64,000 bases of DNA from Aedes albopictus (Eukaryota > Arthropoda > Insecta > Diptera > Culicidae). The stretch lies in the NCBI RefSeq assembly GCF_035046485.1, contig NC_085137.1:14227346-14291345 (forward strand), in the 5' to 3' direction. Positions 19,220 through 31,200 of this stretch are shown piece by piece (within the stretch, counting starts at the first letter, position 1; every line of letters begins with the position of its first letter). The notes under the pieces were generated by a model. That model was not told the origin of the DNA. It saw nothing but the letters and a program-made list of their open reading frames with translations, and searched no databases. Made by a program: the position numbers and the translations under genes.

Positions 19220-22200
19220 GTAAGGTATTATCACTAAATGGTGATGTCCTACCGCCCCTATCAGGTCTGGTGGAGACGGAAGCATGCACCAATTTGACCT
19301 TTAATTGTCTTCAGGGGGCTCCGGCAGAGGTGTAATTTTTTTAACGCATGATAATGCCGTGACACAGTTTTACAGCAGCCAGAAGCGATAGAACGTGTCT
19401 TAAAAGAGTTGACCTATTTTGATAATGATTCCATCGCACATAGCATGCGAAAGGACTCATCCATGGATCGAATCCAGTGAAAGTAAAATTAGGTAATAAG
19501 AAACGTTTTTTGTTAGATCACTCTCGCTTTTATTTTATTCCGTCCTTTTAATCAATCTATTCTCTAAAATTGGCGAGAGTGAGAGCATTGACCACCATCA
19601 GAGATGAGATCCTAATCATTGGACCGGCACCGCCTAACAGCAGTCAGTAGTGGGTAGAATTGGTTTTTGTGTGCGGCGAAGAGAATCTTCGCCCTCATCT
19701 GGTGAGAAATGCCGGTTATTCGTCAGATCAGTCCGATCTGTATGAGCCTTTTCTTCTCAATTGTCACCGACGACAATTTACCAATCAAGCAGCAAAACTG
19801 TAGGGAGCGTTTTATATAAGCAAGTTGCTTAGAAATTTTGACAGAAAATTTTCATCATGAGATTGGATGCTGATTGATAATATCGCTTACTCCAAAGGTC
19901 AATTGGACATCGGCACTGGGTCTCTATTTTCATCACTACAAACGGCCATGACGGTCTCGATGCGTTGTTATCGCTCTTAATTACAAACTAAGCATTTTTA
20001 ACCCATAGGGGATCCGGTTTAATCCAGTGCGGCATTTACTGTTTTTAAAGGAATGCAAGTGACTCACTTCTGATATGTGGCAGAGGTCGAATAGAAGGTT
20101 AAAAAATTGGAAAAAATGACGAGGGCAAAAGGACAAACCAACAAGCAATCAACAATCGACTAGCCATTCGGGGCAGTTGTGATCTCATTTCCCTGAGTGT
20201 TTCAATCAGATTGGTTCTCAGCCGTTGATGAATGATTACCGCAGATTCAATGTTGTTACAAACTTCCAATAGTTTAAGAACTTCCCGACGCAGTTGCAGT
20301 TCTATGCTAAAACTAAATAAATAAAAACAAGTTGCCCTTCGAATTTCATTTCCTCCAGTTCACTAGGGTAACTGTATGAACTTCATATGTTCATATGATA
20401 CCCACTCGTCAAAAATACAATGCCAACCAGTACCGTGTCGCTATCCTCTATTCTCTATTCCATGCTCCACAGCCTCCGCCGTAGCAGTTTTGTTGTATGT
20501 TCTTTACCGGCTCACTGTGTTTATGCAGTTCAGCAAATAGGGAAATGTGGCTCAAAACGCCTAACGTTTAAAAACACCCCTGGATTATTCTTGAAACATC
20601 CTTGACAAACGATTTCAACATATATGTTCTCTTTTACCGAAATCAGTTAAGAGTATCCTTTAAGGTGAAGATATGACGAAGCCACACTTCAAATTTTCAA
20701 GAGCACAAATCTACGGAACCGAATGTCAGATTGCACTGAAAAGTTGATCAATTGGTCACCACCAGCGGATAACCAATCGATCCACTTTTCAGCACAAACC
20801 GACTTTCAGTTCTTCAGATTTGTGCTCTTGAAAATTTAAGATGTGGCTTCGTCATATCTTCACCTTAATTGGTTTCTAAATTGCCACATTTCCACCTTTT
20901 CAAGCTTAATTAAGCGAAATTTATGTTGGGAGTTAACATAGCAAACTCGTGGAGACGCATGGTTGCTAATAAGTACCTACATACATTTTATTATCCATGA
21001 GGCGAAAAACAACTTTACGCCTACCGACTCTGGTTAAAGGAATAATAGGAAATTATGGTTAACATGAAGTTGGTCTGACACATGAGTCGAAATAATTCGA
21101 GAAGGTTTAGTCGATGAATATGAAATAAAAATAAAAAATTTAAACGGCAATAGCCTCACCAGAACTAATTAAATTTCAAATTGTTTTGTTGCATGCACTT
21201 CTGCAGCAGTCAACACCAGACGTAAGTTTACAGAAGACCATTTTGACACAATAAAGTAACTTAGCTTCACAATAGATATGGAATGTCAAATGTGGCATTT
21301 TGAACCAGATTCCCTTTGAAGGCGGTCTCTCGCCTCCATACGGAGCCGTTGAATGGTGAGAGAAGCAAGGATCGCTTGCGATCGCGTGCACGGTCATGTG
21401 TTTGGTTCGCATCACGTGATTCGATGTTGAAAGCCAAACTGCTCACTATCTGGTAATTTATTGGCTCAGAAACTGTTTCGTCCAGCGTTTCTCAACCAAA
21501 GCGGTGGGTCCAAATAAACGCTTCCAGTAGTACGGTAAACTGGAAACAACTTCTGTGGTGACATTACATATAATAAAAATGTTTCCAAATGAATTTTCGG
21601 CAAAATAGTAACCTTTAACGACATAGCGTGATCGAATTTTGTCCATTTTAACATCAAATAAAACTACTCAAAAACCTAAAAAGGGCCTGTCCATAAACTA
21701 CGTAGACTCTGAGGGGGAGTGGGGAGGCTAGCAAAAGTCTACTCTTCATACAAATTTTCAAATTTTTGTATGAACATAAGTCTACGGAGGGGGAGAGGGG
21801 TCTAAGATGACCAAAAATGAGTCTACGTAGTTTATGGATAGTGCCAAAGGGGCCATCCATTAAGTACGTCACGGTCCTACCCAAGTAACACAACTAGTTA
21901 TATAGTAGTTAAATATGCATGTTTCATACATAGTCGATTGTATTTTAACTGTATTATTGACTGCATTCCGGACACCTATATATTGAAAACAGCGCAAAAA
22001 ATGGCGTCTTATACAACATCTTACTAGTTGTATAAGATGTATTTGAATACACTTGGCGTACTAATGATTATACATCCACCTAACTTTCAAAACGGCATGT
22101 TTTACAATCAAGTTATTCTTTAGTAAAATGAACTAGAAAAATGCTTATATCATACAAAGACATCCATTGGTTGCAAATAAGCTATTTTTAGATATTATGA

Positions 22201-25200
22201 CTTTAAGAAAGCATATATATTACATGTCATATGCATAGGTTGAAATTCAGCTATATGAAGGTAATATGACTTGCATAAACCATTTTTATAACAGACAAAT
22301 AAGAGACAACAAGTGAAAACAAAAATCTGGGCAAAAACTAATAAAAAGCACATTATAATAAAATTAATAATAATGTTCAACTAGTTCAATGCAAAAAATT
22401 ATGTCAACGTGATGGAGTCAGAAATTGTTAATTATCCGGATAATATATTTTTGCATAGGCCTTTTCTTATTGAAGGTAGCGATATTTTATCTGCGCTTAA
22501 AAATTTATCGTGGAACTTTTAATTTTATTTAACCATAATTCAAGCGCCACTGAGATAAACCTATATTGTAGCATGAACCACCCGAAAAATGCTGTTTTAT
22601 CATTTTTGTGTTTCGGTCCACAAGATCAAACAACATGGCGCAAGCTTCATGAAACTTACAGTGCCGTTCAGAAAAGTGAAGAATATTCCTTGAAATTATC
22701 TGATTTGTCTTTATTAAAGAGACTTTCAGCCCTTGGCTGGTTCGTCTCTTCGGGGTTGTTCATGAACCACGTAAACCAAAATTTGGTCATCTCAGATCAC
22801 CCCCCCTCACCCTCGTAGACTTTTCTTCATACAAAAATTTTGAAATTCATGTGGTGCGTAGACTTTGACATGACCAATCCCACCTACCCCCTACAAGTCT
22901 ACGTGATTTATGAACAGCCCCTTCACAACATTTTATATTCGAAGACCCGTTGTTCAACTATTTTTTTTGTAATGATTATATGTAGAATCATGTAAATTAG
23001 TTTCATATATTTGCCTATCTATTAATAATTTTGAGCGGTACTGTAATCTGAATAGTTTTTAAACTGATCCACAAATCCAATGCCTTGATTTGAAAATACG
23101 TTGGAATCATGTCAGAACTACGTCTTAAAAGCAACACAATAATATTTTATTGAAGAATTTATTTTAAACATTTATTATACGTCTCTTCAACGTGTTGTTG
23201 ACATTATGAGTGTCAATTAAAATCTACAACTATAATACAACTCCAAAAATACTAAATTACAACAGAGACCTGAGTGGGACTTAACCTGTCAGAATGTCAG
23301 ATGTCAAAATATGTTTATCGAAAATCGCGTTGTTTTCTCTACCTCTACCAGAATTTTATTCCACGATAGTCGATGATTTATTTGGCCATAGTGTAAAAAA
23401 TACGTGATTGGACGGTTGACGAATTTAGGCACATATTAATAAAAGTTGGGGCTTCAATCAAATGATGCTGCATCATCAATCAAAACAACAAAGGTTCATG
23501 TAGAGATGTGCAGGTTCCCAGTGGTGCTAAAATCTACCGGAGATTGATGCCTTCGGATACCAACAGCTGTTAGAAGTGGCCAGCAAATTTTCTGAGTTGA
23601 ACTGGATCGCAGCTCTTGTTGGAGATCGGATAGCTCCAGATGTATGGACGTTTCATGCGGGTGGACCTGTAGATTGAACTCTGCCAAACTGATGACTCCC
23701 GGTTCGGCCATACTGGTGAGTATAAGCTCCTAGCGCATTGCGGTTAGTGTTCTTCCTTGGGAATTAGACGAGAACTTTAGAAGACATGCAGGACTGCTGG
23801 ATAAATCTTTCAGCATTTATGAACAAGATTTCTCCATAAAAATCGTAAAATCAACTAGCGTTTTTGATGCTACAGGAACGATTTATAGGTGCATAATCAA
23901 CGTATTCTTTACATGATAATGCCAAGAAAAATTCCAATAGGTGATTGAACGTTTATTTTTCTGTTTGTTATTGGCCAACACAATTGGAACTTTATAATAA
24001 CACAAGATGTTTTATCATACGCTAATAATACATTTGTAATACATCTTCCAAAATTTTTATTTTCAAAGATGTTTTCTGTGTTACTTGGGTAGGGAGGAGG
24101 GGGGGTTTGTGAAAGTGTGACAAGCAATGTATTAAGTATAAGAAAAACTCGTACGATGGAGGAAGGGGGGGGGTCAAAAATTCCCAATTTTAGCGTGACG
24201 TACTTAATGGATGCTCCCAAACTCAAATATCTTCAAGTTTTGGGGTTTGACATTTCATTTGCACAATAAAATAATGGTCATGCTAGCACTAGTAGGTATC
24301 TCTAGTAGACACGCCTAGATGGGTATTAGAGTGGGTCATCGTTTATATGAAAAACCCAGATTTATCCACCTAGAGGTGATAGTGCCTTTCTCGTCAAATA
24401 TGTACTCATGATCTTTCCGTCGACGCAATCAATCTTGCCTTAGAGTCAGTGATCAGTCCCAAATCTCTGAGAATACTTTATTTAGAAAATTATGAATTTT
24501 ATCAAGGTCATCATCGAATTGGGCACTTATTCCGACGTTATATTCAACGTATGGGCAGAGCTGAAAGTATCAGTCCTTTTAGTTGACTGCTTGACCACCT
24601 TCACTGGAGGCTAATTCATACCAAGATGACAATTACTGGCCAGGATTAAACTTTTTCCACAGAACACTTTGACAAAGTTTTATCTGCATATTTTATGCTA
24701 TATTTTATTATCATTGGTTGCAAAATTCATGTAATTTGAATTGCCAATGCTATATCACATTCAAATATCAACCACATTACAGAGCTCGCCCTCCAGCCGC
24801 ATCAAAATTTTGCGTAGTAATTTTAGATGCAAATAAAGACTTAAAAGAATGTTCCGGGCTGATGCGCTTAAATTTTAATTTTTCCATACAAGGTTGATCC
24901 ATCCTACTGTAAATTTACGTCTCAGGAATCTAAAATGGTGTGATTTAATGAGATCGCTTTAGTTTTTTTAGGTTTCTGGTTCTCTTACACATATCTATCG
25001 CTTGCATTCATTTAGTTCAATTTCGTAATTTCGCTAAAGCACCCAACGCTGCTTCTGCAACACCACCGGTAGCCTCTTATGTAATCTGAGTATATTTTGT
25101 ATTGCTTACGAGACCCCCGGAAATGATTCCGTAACACTACCGCTATATTCAAATGTGATCTGAGTTTATAAAACTGTTAATCAGGTTACCCGGAACTAAA

Positions 25201-28200
25201 AACACTACCGGTAGTAACTTCTGTGGACTGTGCCTATTTTCTTATCATCAGGTTGCTGACAAAAAAGCGATTTGATGTACCGCAAGCATGGGTTTGATTC
25301 ACTTTATGTATGTCCACTTCCAGTGGGACACCCTTAACCGGTTCCGGAAAACTAACATGGTTCATTTTTACATTTGACCAATTCCGGCGGAACACCTGAA
25401 ACCGGTTGTGGAATACTATCGGTGGTCTCTAACGTAATCTGAGCTGGTTTTCTTGAAAACCTTTCATCAGCTTATCGAAAAAACCGCGGTTTGATGAAGC
25501 GCATGCATGGAGTTGGGTTCCCTTCTACATTTGACCACATCCAGAGGGACACCGGGAACCGATTCTGGGACACTACTAGTTTTCCCAAGCATGATCTGAG
25601 ATATTTTTTCTTGGTAACCGTTCATCAGGATACCTTAAAAGCCATTTGATGTGTCGCGAATATTTTTTATTTCTCTTTTACATTCGGCTACTTTCAGCGA
25701 GATACCTCAAATCGATTCCGGAACACTATCAGTAGTTTCTAATGTGGGCATAGCTTATTTTCTTACTGATCGTACAAGTTATCGAAAAGGCCATGATTTG
25801 ATGTGTCGCATGTATGAATTAGGCCACTTCCGGCGGGACACCAGGAACCGATTCCGGGATGCTACCGGTTCAGATATGATCTGAGACTATTTTCCTGCTT
25901 ACCGTTCCTCAGGTTATAGAAAAAGCGGCGATTTGATGTGTCGCATGCTTGGGTTTGGTTCACTTTTATATTTGACCACTTCAGGCGGGATACCCGGAAC
26001 CAGTTCCGGAACTCTACCGGATCAGATATGGTCTGAGACTAGGTCTGAGACTATTTTCCTGTTAACCATTCATCAGGTTACATAAAAAGCGGTGATTTGA
26101 TGTGTCGTATGCATGGGTTTGTTTCACTTTTACATTTGGCCACTTACAGTGGGACACCCGGAACCGGTTCCGGTATGCTACCGGTTTAGATATGGTTCGA
26201 GACTATTTTCCTGTCTACCGTTCATCAGGTTATACAAAAAGCTGCAATTTGATGTGTTGCATGCATGGGTTTTGTTCACTTTTATATTTGGCCACTTCCG
26301 GCGGGAAACCCAGAACCGGTTCCGAAACACTACCGGTTCAGAAATAATCTGCGACTATTTTCCTGCTCACAGTTCGTCTGATAATCGAAAATGCCGTGGT
26401 TAGCTGGGTCGCATGCATGGGTTTGTTGCAATTTCATATCTGGCCCCTTCCTGGGGTACCGGTCCGGAACACCTAAATGGCCATAACTCCGGAACGGCTG
26501 GACCGATTCAAACCATTTTCAATAGGAAACAATGGGACAATATTTCGCGTCGATTGAAAACAAAAGCGTTGAAATCGGATGATATTTACTATCCAAAAGT
26601 GAGGTGACATTTTTGTACACATACACACATACACACGCACACACATACATACACACACACATACATACACACAGACATCATCTCAACTCGTCGAGCTGAG
26701 TCGATTGGTATATAAGACTTGGCCCTCCGGGGGTTCTATCAAAATTTCATTTTTGGAGTGAACATATAGCCTTTCGGTACACCTTGGTGTACGAGAAAGG
26801 CAAAAATGAAAAATTCAATGGTATCCCATCAGATCAAAGCTTTTTTGATCCCATTTCTGAACCCAAATAGGTGTGCAAAATTTGGACACGATCGGTTATG
26901 TCTACGTTTTGCGCATCGCGTTTGAAGTTTGTATGGGGTTTTACATGGGAAAACACGCTTTTTTGCATTTCTCTCATAACAAGCTCAAATTTTTCTAAAA
27001 CCGTGTAACCGATAAATTGATAACATAGCCTAGGGTGTCCTGAAAAACTTTGTCGAAGACCGCGAAGAGATCTGATGCTTATGAAAAAAGTTATAGCGTT
27101 GGCATTGCTTGGCGAAACAGCATGATTTTGTTGCTATTGTTATTCCTTTACATGTTAAAACATAAACACATGCATGCGGTTCGTTGGTTATAACTATTTT
27201 TACAAGCATCGGATCGATATGCGGTCTTCAACAAAGTTTTTCAGCACATCCTAGGCTATCATTTTACAGTATCGGTTAAAAAGTTTCAGACAAACTAAGT
27301 TGAAAATATGGCTAAAATGCAAAAAATATGTTTTCCCATACAAAATCCCATACAAATTTCAATTGCAATGCGCAAAGTGTAGACACAACCGATCGTGCTC
27401 ATATTTTGCACAGATACTCAGGACCCGAAACGGAATCAAAAAAGCTTTGATCTAAGAAAACGGTTCCGATGACCCACACTAATGGGTATTCTACGGTGCT
27501 TGATTTGGCATATTTTTGTACTCCAGTGTACTGAAAGGCTTTATGTTCGTTTTTATGTTCAAATTACCAATTTTCGATAGAAGGCTCGGGTCGAGTCACA
27601 TATACCAATCAACTCAGTTCGATGAATTAAGGTGTTTCACGAATCGAACCAGAATTTTACCGCATTGTTTGCTATTGTTTGCTATTGGGCTGTTCGGGCT
27701 CGTTTGGAAGTTAACCATCAATGTTAACTTCTATTCCCGATCCGCCTAGATAGCTGTGTAGTGTCGGTAGCGGTTGTCTCAATTGGCTAAGAATTACTCT
27801 ACGGACCGCCTGATCCAGTGGTAAGAGTCCACTAAACAGGTGACCCCTAATTCATGGTGTTATGCGGCTTTATGCTTACCGTGCCAAGGAATGAATGGTT
27901 TGGGGGGTCTAATAAAAATCTAACCACAAACGGAGCCTGTGGAGAATTAGGGCGTCCTCCACAGTAATACGCCCTTACTGCTCTAACCGGAGCAATAGTG
28001 CAGTGGACCTTTCGTTTCTCCGAAATAATCAGTTGCCTTTCTTAAGTCTCAAATTTGAGGCTAAATAAGGGCGGGATTATTCAAATGTTGTAAATTAGCT
28101 TAAATTACAATATGGGTTCGCTTAATGCGTTTTCGCCATTGGCGTTTTTCAATCGACACCGATATAGTTTGTTTGACGTTTCCTTTTTGTGCTGTGATTG

Positions 28201-31200
28201 TGAAGAGTGTAACCCTGTCTAGTTTGGGTAGTGGCTACGGCTAGGAAACCAGCGTAAAAAGCGTGCGTTGCCCAATTGGCTCTACTTCAAAAAGTTCATT
28301 TTCGTAGGGTAACTTCTGTATAGGTTACCTTGTGAACCCAGTTTCGCTTCTTTCATTGTAAATGAAGTGTCGTGCCTCGAGCATGGTTTATCTTAGAATA
28401 ACGTTAACAGTATGTTTTAACCTTTCCTTATGGATACCTTCAAGCAAGCTCTTGTATTCAGCATCTTATCGCTGATATTTGCCAGTATTACTACGATGAT
28501 TACATCATCTGAAGTAGCTCAAACATTAATTTGAGATGCTTCAGTTTGATGGATTACTTAGGTAGTATAGTTCATGGATAACTTAACATAGAATTGCACT
28601 TAACCCAAATCTGCATGAGCAGAATTTGTCATGAGTTGACTGGTTGGCATGTGTCAGATGAGGAGTCTCCATTTGACCTTCTTTGCACTTTTGAGTGTTC
28701 CTTCGCATACTATGCGTATTTAGGCGTCCCTGCTCAAAAATGGGGGAACCTGTACTAATTGGTTGCAACCACATTTAATGGATAACTCGCTTCCATTGCT
28801 ACTCCAAGAGAGTTTCATGGTGGTTTTGTTATTACAACGCCCTCCATTGTGGTATACCATAACTATTGCTTTGAAAGAAGCTTGTCCTCTGCGGTCTGTG
28901 CGGATCACAAGAGGTATTCCTGAATGGAACTCTGATCTGTTAGTTCAAAATATCTTCGGACAAACCATTATGTTGTATAGTTACGAATCTCTAGCTTCCG
29001 CCCGAGAATTATAGCTATATAATCGACTTAGTGGGCCCTAAAAAGATTTGCTTACTTCCAATCTCCAGGAGCAAATGGTGGTTTGCCCTATTTTTCTCTA
29101 AAGGGATTTGAGTATTCAAACATGTTTTGAACTCTTGTAGTTTTCTATTGGATATTTCCATGGCGTGAAATTATTTGATAGTTTTATCCGGAAAGGGTGC
29201 GTGCGTTGTATAAAGAAGGAATGAGTTCCTGGTTACCTGGTTCTTTTTGAAATGCTTGAAACACATTGTCGATTATCACATCTGTGATGTTCGTTTCGTT
29301 TGACTGACATGCCTATTCATGTGAACTCACATGCCTCCCAATTTGGGATGTCCACATTGACTCTTTTACACAAAGTTGTATAAGTTTTCAAGAAAGTACT
29401 CGCTCAAACGTAGTTTTTGCTTGGGTAATTTCTTGAATATTGAGACTGCTTTCGATGACGTGCCATTCAATGTCATATTGAAAGTTGCATGACGTCACAA
29501 GCTACCTCCAATGAGCTGGCTCTCTTTACGCTTATGCGTTTTACAGTGTCCTTTTCAGGGCACTGATTAAACCCCTTGTGGTGTGGGCTATGAGCTCTCG
29601 TTGCGCTTATGCGTTCATTCCCTTTTCTAGGGCACCCCTTCCTATTTCATCACCTTTCCCTTTTCTAATCTCATTCCATCCCTTGTCCCATTCTCCCTCA
29701 GGTAAATGATGAAATAGGCTTACATCATGGCGATGGCACAAATGTCCCAAATGGAGGATAACATGCCTCTGGAGCCGACCTTCTGATACCTGATACCTCT
29801 AGTAGACACGCCTAGATGGGTGTTCTAAGGTGCTTGATTTGGCATATTTTTGTACACCAGTGTACTGAAAGGCTTTAGGTTCGTTTTTATGTTCAAACAA
29901 CGAATTTTCGATAGAAGGCTCGGAGGGTCGAGTCACATATACCAATCAACTCAGTTCGACGAATTAAGGTGTTTCACGAATCGAAACAGAATTTTACCGC
30001 ATTGTTTGCTATTGTAAATGATCCGGATCGGTCATGGCGTTCCGGAGTTATAGCCAGTTTAGTGATCCGAACCAGTACCGATGGATATTTCCATATATAA
30101 AGATGATCCAAACCCATCATGTGACACATCACATTGCGCCGCCTTTAGTAACCCGTAACATGGTTGATGAATTTTATACGGAGTTCATCAATGGAGACAA
30201 AAAAATCCACGATGTCAGCCGAGCTGCGCAATATCAGTCTTATCAAGTGACTACTGATATTGCACCATCGTCACTATCACTTCAGGCCGTACAAAATCAA
30301 AACGACAATGACAGGCAACGACTTGATATTGACCGGCACCCTAGATCACAATCATTGCAACCAGGGTTACCAGATGATTTTTTGAAAAATCTGTATCGCT
30401 ATTCCGTCCAAAAATCTGTATCCCATACAAAATTTAGGTGAAACATCTGTATCCCATACAAAAATAAAATAGCTCATCTAGCTCAAAAATCTGTATTTCA
30501 TATAAAACGAAATCTGTACGGATGCTCAAAATTCTGTATAATAAATACAGATAAATCTGAATAAATGGTATCCCTGATTGCAACTGATGTGATATTAGTG
30601 GTTTTCGCCAAAACTCAAACTTTTGTATGATCAACATGCAAAACTTGTTACTTTGTACCAGATATTAAAATATCATCTTGGTAAATCTTCATTTGTATTT
30701 TTAAACGAATTTTAAAGATAGCCTATCAGTGATATCCACACACCATCACAGTCAGTCCAGTTCTGATGGAGCAAGGAAAGTGACGGTGACTCAATAGAGT
30801 GCACGCTGACTTGGAGCGCAGTCGGCCTATCAAAGTCAGCTATTTGCTTACCGTTGACAGTGACAGAGTGCAACTCTGGATGTCAGTTAAACATTCAAGA
30901 TGGTGACCTAAAATCCAAAATTCAAGATGGCTGCTGTTTTAATGAGTATCAGGCTCTAGAACCATGCAATATGGGTATATTTATTATGAGGAAGATACTC
31001 GGAGTCCAAAGTGGCGACCAAAAAATCCAAGATGGAAGCTCAAAATTCAATATGGCTTTTGTTTTAAGGAGTTTTAAGCTCCATGTAATATGGGTATAAA
31101 TATTTGGTATGGAGAAGATGCCCGGAGTCAAAAATTGGTGACTAAATCATCCAAGATGATTGCCCAAAATTCAAAATGGTGCCTGTTCAATCCTTCAGGA

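Larger units (their letters stand above)
21849..24217. mobile_element. MITE 'CATCCATTAAGTACGTCACG' family, split by a later insertion
   Basis: Left end GGGGCCATCCATTAAGTACG, right-end complement GGGAGCATCCATTAAGTACG. Only ~30 bp of the left half and ~125 bp of the right half belong to it; the rest is the TA-flanked element 21880-24089. Confidence 0.75.
24383..26802. mobile_element. Satellite-carrying element with 12-bp inverted ends
   Basis: It starts TGCCTTTCTCGT and ends ACGAGAAAGGCA. Inside are ~9 degenerate copies of a ~150-bp tandem unit, then a block with 'CATAACTCCGGAACGG' and a CA-rich microsatellite, then the 'GGTACACCTTGGTGTACGAG' end. An inverted copy is at 35824-36967, and end fragments are at 27495-27677 and 29820-30170. 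No target duplication is obvious; the left border may extend to 24360. Confidence 0.6.
24327..27481. mobile_element. hAT-like MITE, expanded by an internal satellite-bearing insertion
   Basis: The terminal repeats are TAGAGTGGGTCATCG and, in complement, TAGTGTGGGTCATCG, fitting the YARNG start of hAT elements. The 8-bp target duplication ATGGGTAT lies at 24319-24326 and 27482-27489. The empty site is present at 29816-29823 in the other repeat copy (one mismatch). The body (24342-24382 plus 26803-27466) is a large palindrome with the CATCGGATCGATATGCGG-type inner arms. Bases 24383-26802 are a separate insertion. Confidence 0.75.

Noticed and set aside
30034..30441. 135-codon plus-strand ORF
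   Set aside because: Runs through satellite-family and TACAGATT-type repeat DNA; no motif and no splice context.
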